64,000 nucleotides of DNA from Streptococcus sp. DTU_2020_1001019_1_SI_AUS_MUR_006 (GCF_032340315.1 NZ_CP135436.1:1943501-2007500); one strand, 5' to 3'. Shown: positions 8,827 to 18,002, numbered from the stretch's first letter. Made by a program: numbers and translations. The notes: a model not told the origin generated them from the letters alone.

Positions 8827-10152
8827 TTATTCCATTTCAAAAGCTTCACTTTCTTGTTTATTTGGAAGAACAAGAGAAAGTAGAATACCAATAATAGCTG
8901 GTACCAACCATGGCAGAGAAGCCTCCGCAAATGGTAGAGCGTTCACGATATTTGCAAGGATCTCAACTTTAAAAGTAGAGCCTAAAACACTTGCAATAGC
9001 AATGGCTGTGACAATACCAACAGTTAATTGCATTCCTGGTTTTGAAAGAGCAACAAACTTGTTCACAATCACAATCATGACAATGTCAATCGTAATTGGG
9101 TACAAAATAACGAGAACTGGTACAGAGTACTTAATAATAGCACTCAAACCAAGATTTGCAATAGCAAAACCAATCAAGGTAAAGACTGTTGCATAAACCT
9201 TGTAGCTGACTTGTGGGAAACGTCCGTTAAAGAACTCGGCAGTTGATACAATCAACCCTACAGTCGTTGTAAAGCAAGTAACGGTTACCATAGCTGCAAG
9301 GAAAAGCTGAGCAGTAGAACCAAAGATTTCTTGCGTTGCTTGAGACAAGATATAAACTCCGGGAGTTCCACTCTTCATTGCTTCTTCTGTTACTGGGAAA
9401 TGATTGCCCAAGAAACCTAGACCGATGTAGAGAGCACTAAATCCGAGTGCTACAACAATTCCAACTACCCAAATGGTTGAAATGTACTCTTTCTTACTTG
9501 AAAAACCAAGTTGTTTCAAGGTTTGTACTGCAATAACACTGAAGGCAACCGATGCAAGCGCATCAAGTGTATTGTATCCTTCAAGGAAACCTGCACCAAA
9601 GGCTGAAGCTTGATAAGCGCCTGAAGCTGCTTGTGGTGCATTCCCACCATACTTGAAAGCTCCAAGGATAACCAGAATAACAATTAAGATGGCAAAAACT
9701 GGAGTCAAGATTCGACCGATACGATCCAAGATTTTTGAAGGATTCAGCGAGATTAGGTAGGCAGCTACAAAGTAAAGAATGGTGAAGACAATCAAACCTA
9801 AACCTTTATCTGCTTGATCCAAGAGTGGACTAATACCAACTTCAAACGATGTCGTTGCTGTACGAGGGATGGCAAAGAATGGGCCAATCGACAAGTACAA
9901 AACTGCAAGATAAATCGTCGCAAACCATGGAGAAATTTTCTTAGAAATTTCATAGATATACCCCTTAGGATTAAGGGTACCAATGATCAAGGTTAGGACG
10001 GCAATCCCAACACCCGAAAATACAAATCCTGCAATGGCAGGGAGAAAGTTTTCTCCAGACTGTGCGCCTAGAGTTGGAGGGAAAATCAAGTTACCTGCTC
10101 CAAAAAATATTCCAAACAGGAGTAATCCTGTTAAAGCACCTTTTTTAGCCAT
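8827..10152 (-). CDS. brnQ: Branched-chain amino acid:cation symporter (LIVCS)
   Basis: 441 aa, about 12 hydrophobic segments. The N-terminus has the LIVCS signature GIFFGAGNLIFPPTLG (about residues 14-29), and later FILYFVAAYLISLNPSKILD-type loops are present. It imports Leu, Ile and Val with Na+ or H+. It is monocistronic, with its own terminator and a clean AAGGAG ribosome binding site. A degenerate CodY-box-like sequence lies about 90 bp upstream (10244-10258), which would fit control of branched-chain uptake, but the match is poor. Confidence 0.95.
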   Translation of the reverse strand: MAKKGALTGLLLFGIFFGAGNLIFPPTLGAQSGENFLPAIAGFVFSGVGIAVLTLIIGTLNPKGYIYEISKKISPWFATIYLAVLYLSIGPFFAIPRTATTSFEVGISPLLDQADKGLGLIVFTILYFVAAYLISLNPSKILDRIGRILTPVFAILIVILVILGAFKYGGNAPQAASGAYQASAFGAGFLEGYNTLDALASVAFSVIAVQTLKQLGFSSKKEYISTIWVVGIVVALGFSALYIGLGFLGNHFPVTEEAMKSGTPGVYILSQATQEIFGSTAQLFLAAMVTVTCFTTTVGLIVSTAEFFNGRFPQVSYKVYATVFTLIGFAIANLGLSAIIKYSVPVLVILYPITIDIVMIVIVNKFVALSKPGMQLTVGIVTAIAIASVLGSTFKVEILANIVNALPFAEASLPWLVPAIIGILLSLVLPNKQESEAFEME

Positions 10153-10263
10153 AAACTCTCCTTATAAAAAATAAAATACTTTCTTAGTATAACATGATTA
10201 AAGGCTTGAAAAGGCTATCTCGAAATAATTTTAAAATGTTTTCAATTTTCTGATTTTTAGAGC

Positions 10264-10310
10264 AAATAAACTCCCTTTAAAACCTTTCTTATTTTCGGTC
10301 TCAAAGGGAG
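10264..10310 (-). terminator. Terminator after the rhodanese gene
   Basis: CTCCCTTT (10271-10278) pairs with AAAGGGAG (10303-10310), and the minus-strand continuation is T-rich. It closes the UDG-rhodanese transcript and insulates brnQ. Confidence 0.7.
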
Positions 10311-10316
10311 ATTTTC

Positions 10317-10598
10317 TTATTCTAAGGCATCCATGCCACCTTGGACATTGATAACCTCATATCCTTGTTCTGCTAAAAATTGACAAGCGCGTGCTGAACG
10401 CATTCCTGACTTACAGATCACGTAGTAAGGCTGGGTTTTATCTAGTTGCTCATAAGTATCTGCCAGTTGACTCAGAGGGGAATTAAGAGCACCTTCTAAA
10501 TGAAGAGCCTCAAATTCCTCTACTTCTCTCACATCCAATACAGAAAGCGACTCTCTCTGATAAAGCTGATAAAAATCGTCAAAAGTAATTTCGTTCAT
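10317..10598 (-). CDS. Single-domain rhodanese-like sulfurtransferase
   Basis: 93 aa, one complete rhodanese domain. The active-site loop is CKSGMRSARA with Cys near residue 61, preceded by YYVI. DVREVEEFEALHLEGALN is the usual N-terminal motif. It could carry persulfide sulfur like GlpE or PspE; the acceptor is unknown. Its start overlaps the end of the UDG-family gene by 4 bp, so the two are translationally coupled. Confidence 0.9.
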   Translation of the reverse strand: MNEITFDDFYQLYQRESLSVLDVREVEEFEALHLEGALNSPLSQLADTYEQLDKTQPYYVICKSGMRSARACQFLAEQGYEVINVQGGMDALE

Positions 10599-11185
10599 TC
10601 TTTTTCTCCTAAAATAATTTTAATTCTTTTTTTCAAATCTGGAACCACTTCTTCCTCAAACCAAGGATTTTTTTTCATCCAAATTTGATTACGTGGTGAT
10701 GGGTGTACCAGAGGGAAATAATCAGGCAAATAATCTTTAAATCGATGCACACGGTCTGTCACCTTGCCACTAACTTTCTCATGTAGATAGTAGGCTTGGG
10801 CATACTGACCAATCAAGAGCGTCAATTGAATATCTGGTAACTCCTTCAAGAGTTTTGGATGCCATTTTTCTGCAAAACCTGGACGAGGTGGCAGGTCACC
10901 CGATTTCCCATGACCTGGAAAGTAGAAATCCATGGGCAGGACTGCAAAGTAACCTGAGTTGTAAAAAGTGTCTTCATCCACACCCAACCATTCGCGCAAG
11001 CGGTCCCCACTTTTATCCTTCCAGTATAGCCCTGCTTCTTGGGTTTTGAGACCAGGTGCCTGGCCAATGATATTGATACGAGCTGTTTTTGGTGCTGCAA
11101 AGAGTGGCTCGATGCCTTGCTCAGTGTAACTGGCATTCTGTGGATCCTCTATGATAGCTTGCTTGATTCTTTCGATTTGAGACAT
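10595..11185 (-). CDS. Uracil-DNA glycosylase family protein
   Basis: 196 aa from the ATG at 11185, chosen because GGAGGA precedes it at proper spacing; a longer in-frame start has none. UDG-superfamily motif A is seen as IIGQAPGLKTQEAG and motif B as VHPSPRNQIW. The GQAPG form differs from classical Ung and resembles the small mismatch-specific or Fe-S-free UDG-like group, so the lesion specificity is uncertain. It lies between pepV and a rhodanese gene with which it overlaps. Confidence 0.85.
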   Translation of the reverse strand: MSQIERIKQAIIEDPQNASYTEQGIEPLFAAPKTARINIIGQAPGLKTQEAGLYWKDKSGDRLREWLGVDEDTFYNSGYFAVLPMDFYFPGHGKSGDLPPRPGFAEKWHPKLLKELPDIQLTLLIGQYAQAYYLHEKVSGKVTDRVHRFKDYLPDYFPLVHPSPRNQIWMKKNPWFEEEVVPDLKKRIKIILGEKE

Positions 11186-11235
11186 TTTCTCCTCCAAAAA
11201 GAAGTCCAAGCATTAAATCTCAGACTTCTATAGCA

Positions 11236-12636
11236 TTATTTGATCAATTCGTAAATAGCTTCAGCGTAGATTGCTGCTGCACGGAAAAGATCATCCAAAG
11301 CGATAAATTCGTTGGCTTGGTGCATAGTATCGATAGAGTCTGGGAACATAGCACCGTAGGCTACACCACGCTCTAACAATCGTCCAAATGTTCCACCACC
11401 GATGACTTGTTCATGACCTTTAAGTCCAGTTTGTTTTTCATAAACATTCAACAAGGTTTGGACAAGTGGATCTTCCATTGGCACATAGTGAGGTGTGTGT
11501 CCGTGTTCTGACAAGCTAACAGAATCAACAGGCAAGGTTTCAAGAACTGACTTGATTTGCTCTGGGCTTGTTCCTTTTGGATAACGGAAGTTGAGGGCAA
11601 TGGTATTGTCAGCACTTGTTTCGTCAAAGCGGAAGACACCCGCATTCATAGAAAGTGCACCCATCTTTTCATCCACATGAGCTACTTTCAAGTTCTTCCC
11701 TTCGTGGTCGTTCAAAAGAATCTTACCAGCAATGTCAAGATAGTCTTTTGCAGGTCCTTCAAAAGCAAATTGGCTTAGGAAGAGGGCAAGATAAGTTGCA
11801 CCATTGACACCCGAAGCAGGCATGGCACCATGGGCTGATTTACCAATTACAGTCACCTTGTACTGACCGTTCTCTTCTTGGATTTCTCCTCTGAGTTTGT
11901 GCTCTGCAACGAAAGCGTCTAGTTTCCCTTGCAAGTCAGCTAAGTCACCTGAAACGACTGCTGTTGCTGATTCAGGAACCATGTTTTCACGCAAACCACC
12001 TGTGAAGCTGTGAAGACGAACTAAACCAGTATTTTCACCAGCAAAGTGAAGGTATTCTGTGATGTTTCCTTTTTCACCATTGATGATAGGGAATTCAGCA
12101 TCTGGAGAAAAACCAAAGTCTGGTTTTGCAAGTCCTACATGCTCAAAGTAGTAGTCCATATCTGCCCAACCTGATTCTTCGTCAGTTCCGACGATGAAAC
12201 GAACTTTCTTAGAAGTTGGAAGTCCCAATTCTTTGATGATTTTCAAACCATAGTAACATGCTGTAGTTGGCCCCTTGTCATCAGAAGCACCACGCGCATA
12301 AAGACGACCATCTTTGATAGTTGGAGTGTAAGGGTCAGTGTCCCAACCGCTACCAGCCGGCACTACGTCCATGTGGGCAAAGATTCCAAGAACTTCTTCT
12401 CCTTCACCAAACTCGAAATGTCCTGCATAATTGTCGACATTTTTTGTTGGGTAGCCATCACGGTCTGCGATTTCAAGGAATTTTTCCAAGGCTTTTACTG
12501 GCCCAGGGCCAAATGGATGCTCAGCATCTGCCTTGCTGTCATCACGTTCTGAGTTGATTTCCAAAAGGCTAAACAAGTCAGCCAAGAGGTCTTCTTTCCG
12601 TTTTTCTACTTCTGCTGTAAAATCAATAACTGTCAT
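11236..12636 (-). CDS. pepV: Dipeptidase PepV (M20A)
   Basis: 466 aa, the usual length for lactic acid bacterial PepV, a cytosolic zinc dipeptidase with broad specificity. Zinc-ligand motifs are GIFAHMDVVPAG (His), ARGASDDKGPT (Asp) and VGTDEESGWADM (catalytic and bridging Glu). The lid domain sits between about residues 185 and 385. HQANEFIALDDL near the C-terminus supplies the last His. The nitroreductase lies 9 bp upstream, so both are probably co-transcribed. Confidence 0.96.
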   Translation of the reverse strand: MTVIDFTAEVEKRKEDLLADLFSLLEINSERDDSKADAEHPFGPGPVKALEKFLEIADRDGYPTKNVDNYAGHFEFGEGEEVLGIFAHMDVVPAGSGWDTDPYTPTIKDGRLYARGASDDKGPTTACYYGLKIIKELGLPTSKKVRFIVGTDEESGWADMDYYFEHVGLAKPDFGFSPDAEFPIINGEKGNITEYLHFAGENTGLVRLHSFTGGLRENMVPESATAVVSGDLADLQGKLDAFVAEHKLRGEIQEENGQYKVTVIGKSAHGAMPASGVNGATYLALFLSQFAFEGPAKDYLDIAGKILLNDHEGKNLKVAHVDEKMGALSMNAGVFRFDETSADNTIALNFRYPKGTSPEQIKSVLETLPVDSVSLSEHGHTPHYVPMEDPLVQTLLNVYEKQTGLKGHEQVIGGGTFGRLLERGVAYGAMFPDSIDTMHQANEFIALDDLFRAAAIYAEAIYELIK

Positions 12637-12645
12637 TTTTTCTTC

Positions 12646-13251
12646 CTATCTTTTTTCGATAATTTCATCTACTGGCAAGCGATAGCTTGGTTCTAACTTC
12701 TCATCTGTGTATCCCACTGTAATCAAGAGCTCTGGACGGAAGCGTTCTTCGATTTCCAAGACTTCATTGACTTTTGATTTGTCAAAACCAAGGATAATGT
12801 TTGATCCGATTCCTTGGTCAGTCAAAGCAAGGACTAAGTTCATAGCTACAAGCCCAGCATTAAGAGCCAAGTAGTCACTGACTTGTTGTTCGTTGTAACG
12901 CGCAAATTCTGCTGGAAGATTTTTCATAAAATATTGAAGCTGCTCTTCTGAGAAATTATTGGCACCACCAATACGAGCAATCTTGCGAGCGCGTTTGGCT
13001 AAGTCTGTATCTGTAAACAAGGCAATGGTTACAGGTGCAGATGCTACTTGCTCAAAGTTTGAACCGTAAGCCAATTTTGCTAGTTCAGCATTTCTCTCAC
13101 GAACCACGACAAATTTCCAAGGTTGACTGTTGTGAGCGCTTGGTGCCAAGGTTGCGATTTCGATAGCCATACGCACATCTTTAGGATCGACAGGTTTATC
13201 AATAAAATGCTTGGTCGCATGACGTTTTTTATTTAACTCAAGAAATTTCAT
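12646..13251 (-). CDS. Nitroreductase family flavoprotein
   Basis: 201 aa. FMN-binding signatures are RHATKHF near the N-terminus (RRAxRxF-like), LAPSAHNSQPWKFVVV (about 35-51), and GLVAMNLVLALTDQGIGSN in the middle. Members are dimeric NAD(P)H-dependent FMN oxidoreductases; the physiological substrate is not predictable. A likely co-transcribed pepV follows by 9 bp. Confidence 0.93.
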   Translation of the reverse strand: MKFLELNKKRHATKHFIDKPVDPKDVRMAIEIATLAPSAHNSQPWKFVVVRERNAELAKLAYGSNFEQVASAPVTIALFTDTDLAKRARKIARIGGANNFSEEQLQYFMKNLPAEFARYNEQQVSDYLALNAGLVAMNLVLALTDQGIGSNIILGFDKSKVNEVLEIEERFRPELLITVGYTDEKLEPSYRLPVDEIIEKR

Positions 13252-13459
13252 AATTGATTTCCTTTTCTATTTCTATTGCTTCCATTTTACCACATTCTGA
13301 AAGAGCTTGCAGAGTTTTTTCATTAGTGAAACAAATTATCTTTTTTCTTACTTGAGTTGTTTACTACAAAACTGGAAATTATAATATTTCTCTATCACTT
13401 CCATAAAATATATATTAGATATCTGATTGATTATCTGTTAAGCTAGATACCATTATCTT

Positions 13460-14269
13460 ATGAAAAAATTATTCTTATTATTAGCCATTAGTCCCTTGTT
13501 GGTCGCCTGTGGGCAATCTAAACAGGATAGTGCTTCTACTTCCACTGCTAGTCCTAAAACCATTGTTGTAGCAACTGCTGGAGACATCCCACCTTTTGAT
13601 TTTGAAAAAGATGGTAATTTGACCGGATATGATGTTGAGGTGTTAAAAGCAGTCGATGAAAAACTGGATCAATACAAGATTGAATTTCAAAAAACAGCTT
13701 GGGAAAGTATCTTCCCTGGAGTGGACGCTGGCCGTTACCAAGCTGCTGCCAACAACTTAAGCTACACCAAAGAGAGAGCAGCCAAATACCTCTACTCCCT
13801 ACCTATCGCTAAAAATCCTTTGGTTCTCGTGAGCAGAAAAGACAAGACTCTTACTTCTCTGCAAGACATCGCTGGTAAAACTACTCAGGATGATACAGGA
13901 ACTTCTACTGCCAAAGTCGTTACAGACTGGAACCAAAGCCACTCCGACAATCCTGCAACTATCCAATACTCTGGTGAGGATGTCGCTAAACGTCTGACTG
14001 ATCTTTCAAATGGCGAGTTTGATTTCCTAATCTTTGATAAAATCTCTGTTCAAAAAATTATTCAAGACCGAGGTTTAGACTTGAACCTAGTCGACTTGGA
14101 AAGCAATGACAATCCAAACAATTACATCATCTTTTCAAGTGACCAAAAAGAATTTAAAGACCAATTTGACAAGGTCCTCAAAGAACTCTACCAAGATGGA
14201 ACCCTTGAAAAACTCAGCAAAACCTATCTCGGTGGTTCTTACCTACCAGATCAATCTCAATTACAATAA
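13460..14269 (+). CDS. Amino acid ABC transporter substrate-binding lipoprotein
   Basis: 269 aa, lipobox LVAC with Cys17 as the lipid site. It is a bacterial extracellular solute-binding protein, family 3: PPFDFEKDGNLTGYDVEV near residue 45 is the typical ligand-binding entry, and GKTTQDDTGTSTA matches the hinge region. No permease or ATPase lies beside it, so it is an orphan that must share a transporter. No Shine-Dalgarno is visible before the ATG, which may point to a leaderless or very short leader transcript. Confidence 0.92.
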   Translation: MKKLFLLLAISPLLVACGQSKQDSASTSTASPKTIVVATAGDIPPFDFEKDGNLTGYDVEVLKAVDEKLDQYKIEFQKTAWESIFPGVDAGRYQAAANNLSYTKERAAKYLYSLPIAKNPLVLVSRKDKTLTSLQDIAGKTTQDDTGTSTAKVVTDWNQSHSDNPATIQYSGEDVAKRLTDLSNGEFDFLIFDKISVQKIIQDRGLDLNLVDLESNDNPNNYIIFSSDQKEFKDQFDKVLKELYQDGTLEKLSKTYLGGSYLPDQSQLQ

Positions 14270-14281
14270 GATATATTAAAA

Positions 14282-14306
14282 ACGATTGGCTAGTCCAATC
14301 GTTTTA
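14282..14306. terminator. Bidirectional terminator
   Basis: The perfect stem ACGATTGG / CCAATCGT with a 5-nt loop has T-rich sequence on both sides. It serves the solute-binding protein gene (plus) and the phosphoesterase gene (minus). Confidence 0.8.
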
Positions 14307-14333
14307 TTTAGTATCTGTTCGTTAAAGCAACTC

Positions 14334-15167
14334 TTACAAAAAATCAAAATAATTCTTCACATCCTCCACATAGCCATGCTTTTCAATTAGGCTAGCAAGT
14401 AATTCCCTATTATGTCCTTGATAGTTGTCCTCACGTCGTAATTCTTCATACATTTCGATAAAAGGAAGATCTTTGGTTTTGGCTGATTCTAGCTCTGCTT
14501 CATAATCATAAGCAACTTTTCGAAATTGGATATTGACCAATTCACCATTTTCAACTTCGAGTAAGGCATACTGGGCTCGGTGATTTTTCAGCTCTTTCCA
14601 GTTAAAATAAGGCATACCAATCGAACCTGGATTGATGATTTGTTGCCCTTGGCTACCATAACGAAGCAACTGCTTGTGAACATGACCATAGACCGCCACG
14701 TCCGTTACCTCATCTAGCAGTTGGTCAAATTTATCTGTATTATTTTCAACCAGCAAATCACCACCATAATTTTTCTCAGGCAAATTATGTGAAAGAGAAA
14801 AGCGCAAGCCTTCGACTTCTTTCTTGGCTATCATAGGTAGCTTTCTCAACCAATCAATATGCTCGGGGTTTATGCGCTCCATCAGATACTGAGTCATCCT
14901 GAGAAACTGAATTTCTTCGGGATCTTCTAGACCATATTGCCCACTTAAAGCCTCTAACACACAATCATCCCAGTTCCCTCGAACGGATGCTGTAATGGGA
15001 AGGTCTTTCAAAAGAGCCACCAAGTCATTTGCTCCCGGCCCAGGAAGAAAAATATCTCCCAGAAGCCAATATTCAGTCGCTCCCAATTTTTTAGCGTCTT
15101 CAAGCACTCCAGCTAAGGCGGTCGTGTTGCCATGAATGTCTGATAAAATTGCAATCTTATGGTTCAT
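14334..15167 (-). CDS. Calcineurin-like metallophosphoesterase
   Basis: 277 aa. The dinuclear-metal motifs are complete: ILSDIHGNTTAL (D-x-H), LLGDIFLPGPG (GD), SVRGNWDD (GNxD/E), LSHNLPEKN (His) and YGHVHKQLL (GHxH). It belongs to the YfcE/MJ0936-like branch. The substrate, a phosphodiester or phosphoprotein, is unknown. It is monocistronic. Confidence 0.92.
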   Translation of the reverse strand: MNHKIAILSDIHGNTTALAGVLEDAKKLGATEYWLLGDIFLPGPGANDLVALLKDLPITASVRGNWDDCVLEALSGQYGLEDPEEIQFLRMTQYLMERINPEHIDWLRKLPMIAKKEVEGLRFSLSHNLPEKNYGGDLLVENNTDKFDQLLDEVTDVAVYGHVHKQLLRYGSQGQQIINPGSIGMPYFNWKELKNHRAQYALLEVENGELVNIQFRKVAYDYEAELESAKTKDLPFIEMYEELRREDNYQGHNRELLASLIEKHGYVEDVKNYFDFL

Positions 15168-15279
15168 TTTCTGCCCTTTCTTTATTGGATAGCATTCAGG
15201 GTATCCAAATCACTCTTATTTTTCTTCATTATAGCATAAAATCGCTAGAAGATTTTCACATAGAAATATTATCACCAAG

Positions 15280-15335
15280 ATTCTTTTAAAAATATGTCAA
15301 AAATAGTTGACATTATGTTCTTAAAAGAATATACT
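15280..15335 (+). promoter_or_regulatory. Promoter with overlapping inverted repeats for the XRE/DUF3278 operon
   Basis: Consensus TTGACA (15307-15312), 17-bp spacer, TATACT (15330-15335). A 7-bp inverted repeat ATGTCAA-6-TTGACAT (15294-15313) covers the -35. A second one, ATTCTTTTAA (15280-15289) with TTAAAAGAAT (15321-15330), brackets it and reaches the -10. This arrangement is what an autorepressor would use; the first gene encodes an XRE protein. Confidence 0.8.
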
Positions 15336-15375
15336 ATAGTCAAATATATGTGACACAATCTAAAAAGGAGGAAGC

Positions 15376-15570
15376 ATGAATCGTGTGAAAGAATTCCGCA
15401 AGGAACTGGGAAAGTCCCAACTCGAACTTGCCAAGGATATTGGTGTCTCGAGACAAACCATTAATATGATTGAAAACGACAAGTACAATCCTACCCTGGA
15501 ACTCTGTCTCAATCTCGCCCGCAGCCTCCAAACTGACCTCAACAGTCTCTTTTGGGAGGATGATTTTTAA
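15376..15570 (+). CDS. XRE-family transcriptional regulator (64 aa)
   Basis: A minimal Cro/CI helix-turn-helix protein. The DNA-binding helices lie at about residues 12-40, with SQLELAKDIGVSRQTINMIE as turn and recognition helix, then NDKYNPTLELCLNLA and the ending LFWEDDF. It has no sensor domain. AGGAGG ribosome binding site. It is the first gene of a four-gene operon with three membrane proteins, and is probably an autorepressor acting at the palindromes in its promoter. A parallel XRE/membrane-protein pair occurs at 52388-53075. Confidence 0.93.
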   Translation: MNRVKEFRKELGKSQLELAKDIGVSRQTINMIENDKYNPTLELCLNLARSLQTDLNSLFWEDDF

Positions 15571-15584
15571 AAAGGAGAAGAAAA

Positions 15585-16127
15585 ATGAAAAAAGAACCCC
15601 TCTATGAAAAACTGATCAAACGTATCTATGGCATTTCAGGGCCACTTGATGAACACAAACGGCGCGAGGCTGACCACATCGGGAATAAAGTCTTTATGGT
15701 TCTCTTTTACCTCATGACTTTAGGCAATCTTATTCCCTTTGTCCTTGCTTTTAGATATCCCCAAGTAGTCGCTTTTGGATATCCAATCATTATCTTTCTA
15801 ATTTTCATGGTTTGTGCTATCTATGTCACTAGTCAAACTACAAAAACTGGTATTGCTTCTATTGATCCTGACGTGTTGAACCAGAAGGAAAAGAAACAGT
15901 TACGTAATCCTGGACTTAAAGCTGGTCTGATCTATGGAATAGTCATGTTATTTGGAATGCCACTTCTCAATATTCTAATGGATGATAGCAAAAGCTATCT
16001 TACCGCTCTTTTAAATACAAGAAGTATCTTGTCAACCATCGTTGCAGCCTTCTTTTTCGGATTAACAGTGCATATTGTCATCACTCTTCGTATTCAAAAA
16101 GCTAGAGAAGATCAAGACGACGATTAG
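15585..16127 (+). CDS. DUF3278-type membrane protein
   Basis: 180 aa. The N-terminal cytosolic motif KLIKRIYGISGPLDEHKRRE is characteristic of streptococcal DUF3278 proteins. Four hydrophobic segments follow (about 34-52, 61-78, 112-130, 146-165), ending in an acidic tail. AAGGAG ribosome binding site, 14 bp after the XRE gene. Function is unknown; these families usually sit beside small XRE regulators. Confidence 0.85.
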   Translation: MKKEPLYEKLIKRIYGISGPLDEHKRREADHIGNKVFMVLFYLMTLGNLIPFVLAFRYPQVVAFGYPIIIFLIFMVCAIYVTSQTTKTGIASIDPDVLNQKEKKQLRNPGLKAGLIYGIVMLFGMPLLNILMDDSKSYLTALLNTRSILSTIVAAFFFGLTVHIVITLRIQKAREDQDDD

Positions 16128-16137
16128 GAGGAAACTT

Positions 16138-16479
16138 ATGAAATCACTACAAACTTTAATTCTCAGTCATATTTTGATCAGTATCTTTATGACAGTTTTC
16201 CTAGTTTATGGCCAAATTACGCGTCCTTTTCTGATCATCTTCTTCATAGCCCTTCCTGTCTTGAACAAAGGACAAAGATTTCAGAAAATCAAATCAAAAA
16301 AAATACGCCTCTTAAACGCATCTCTCTGCTTTATCTTCGTATCTTTCCCACAACTGTTAACAAATTCTATGGATTGGAGATATCTATTATTTCTAACAAT
16401 CTGTATCGTTTTTAGTCTAATCTACTTCTATACTCTCTATCAACTCTTTAAAGAAGCTAATCAAAAACAATCTTATTAA
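16138..16479 (+). CDS. Small membrane protein in the XRE/DUF3278 operon
   Basis: 113 aa. The start is the ATG at 16138 behind TTAGGAGGAAACTT; an upstream in-frame start would overlap the previous gene. Three or four hydrophobic segments are seen (about 3-24, 26-37, 53-70, 78-100), with a basic loop KGQRFQKIKSKKIRLL. No known domain was recognised. It lies between two DUF3278-like genes. Confidence 0.8.
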   Translation: MKSLQTLILSHILISIFMTVFLVYGQITRPFLIIFFIALPVLNKGQRFQKIKSKKIRLLNASLCFIFVSFPQLLTNSMDWRYLLFLTICIVFSLIYFYTLYQLFKEANQKQSY

Positions 16480-16491
16480 GAGGTCACTACC

Positions 16492-17031
16492 ATGAAAAAA
16501 GAAGATTTAACAACTCGCTTAGTTCGAAATTTCTTTCATATCCAAGGACCATTTGATGAATGCCGTCAAGAGGTCATCTACAAGGCTTGCGCCCGTTCCA
16601 TGGTCCAAATCTTTTACTCTTCCTTCTTTCTCTTCCTGTTCTATCTTTTGTTTGGGCGCTTTATAGAGATAGTTCGAACGGCTATGCCCTATCTCTACTT
16701 CTTGATGATTTTTGCCCTCAGTCTCAAGGCAAGATATTCTACTAGAGGGCTCCACTTAGAAGATGATGATCAATCCGAGATTCCACAAATCACTTACAGC
16801 AAGCATCAAATCAAGTTAAGAAGTTGGTTAGTTGGAATTAGCATCCCAACTCTCTACTTATTTATCCTATTTTCCAAAAAAGTAATCCTTGAAAATCACT
16901 CGATTACAGATTTCTTCTTGCAGTTTCTAGAACTCAAAATGATCGCTTTTTTCCTATTAGTAGGACTTGGAGTAGGATCAATCTTCGGTACTATGACTTA
17001 TTATTTTTTATCCGAACATGAAGAACAGTAG
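16492..17031 (+). CDS. DUF3278-like membrane protein (second copy)
   Basis: 179 aa. It starts TTRLVRNFFHIQGPFDECRQ, clearly parallel to the ISGPLDEHKRRE motif of the gene at 15585, with the same four-segment topology. The two genes therefore look like diverged duplicates within one operon. It lies 12 bp after the preceding gene and ends at a strong terminator. Function unknown. Confidence 0.82.
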   Translation: MKKEDLTTRLVRNFFHIQGPFDECRQEVIYKACARSMVQIFYSSFFLFLFYLLFGRFIEIVRTAMPYLYFLMIFALSLKARYSTRGLHLEDDDQSEIPQITYSKHQIKLRSWLVGISIPTLYLFILFSKKVILENHSITDFFLQFLELKMIAFFLLVGLGVGSIFGTMTYYFLSEHEEQ

Positions 17032-17074
17032 GTATAAGCTGAACTAATTGATTATGTTTATTGTCGACAACAAA

Positions 17075-17107
17075 CCCCTAACACTTCTCAGTGCTAGGGG
17101 CTTTTTT
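17075..17107 (+). terminator. Terminator of the XRE/DUF3278 operon
   Basis: CCCCTA...TAGGGG hairpin with inner ACACT/AGTG pairing, followed by CTTTTTT. Confidence 0.85.
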
Positions 17108-18002
17108 AGTTTCTTAAATACCGCATATATTCTACTAATACATAGACAAGGATTGTTAAACAAATGATCGTTTCCAGCCAAACGAGAAGGTTTAGGACTG
17201 GAAACTGCAGGATGCCTTGGACCATTTTCAATGAAGTTGCTGTGATGATAGTTGGGAAGGTTAGGGCTGAAAAAGCTGGTTGAAATCCCTGTTTTAAAAT
17301 CCTTGGTAAACGACTGAGGACAAAGAAAAAGAAAGTTTGTGAAGCAAGGATCATGACTAGCAAAATCCAAACATGAAGACCTGAACCTCCGATCCGAACG
17401 AGTGCTGCTAACAGTAGAGAAAAGGGAGCACAGTAGATTCCTTCTTGCCCCAGTAAAGCCCGTGGCAATGGATTACTTTTCAAATCTTGATAAATCAGAG
17501 GATAAAGGAAAAGGGTTAAGGTAAATCCAAAAATCCAAGCGCCATAGGCAATCTCGACTATGCCCACCACTGGGTAGGTCAAGCTTGCTACTGCTATTCC
17601 CACATAAAGAACTGTCCAACTTGGCGTTGCGCTCGTTCTTGGTTTAGTCTGCACATAATTTTTAGTGAAGTAGATGATTAAACCTACATCTAGAAGAAAA
17701 GCAAACCACCAAAGAGCTTGCGCTATGATACTCATACTCGTAGGTAAGATTCGCAGTAAGTAGGTTGATAAAATCATCCCTGCCATGGGAAAGGTCGCCA
17801 TTCCCGATAATAGAGGAGCTTTCTTAAGTTCTTGCTGGCTTTCTTGCCAATCACTAAGATGACTGTATAAAAAATAAAACCATAAAATCAAGCCTGACAA
17901 ACTAAAGACGTGCGATAATAGTGGAAAAATATCCAATATGAGATTGCCTGCTCCAGCCAATCCCAATAAGCACCCTGAAAAGGCCAAGGGGAGTTTTTTC
18001 AT
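17106..18002 (-). CDS. TDT / TehA-SLAC1 family membrane transporter
   Basis: 298 aa, about 10 hydrophobic segments. The start at 18002 is chosen for its GGAGG 5 nt upstream rather than a TTG four codons earlier. The N-terminus LPLAFSGCLLGLAGAGNL matches the tellurite-resistance/dicarboxylate transporter family. Members move monovalent anions, C4-dicarboxylates or sulfite; the substrate here is not known. It converges on the XRE/DUF3278 operon, overlapping its terminator. Confidence 0.88.
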   Translation of the reverse strand: MKKLPLAFSGCLLGLAGAGNLILDIFPLLSHVFSLSGLILWFYFLYSHLSDWQESQQELKKAPLLSGMATFPMAGMILSTYLLRILPTSMSIIAQALWWFAFLLDVGLIIYFTKNYVQTKPRTSATPSWTVLYVGIAVASLTYPVVGIVEIAYGAWIFGFTLTLFLYPLIYQDLKSNPLPRALLGQEGIYCAPFSLLLAALVRIGGSGLHVWILLVMILASQTFFFFVLSRLPRILKQGFQPAFSALTFPTIITATSLKMVQGILQFPVLNLLVWLETIICLTILVYVLVEYMRYLRN

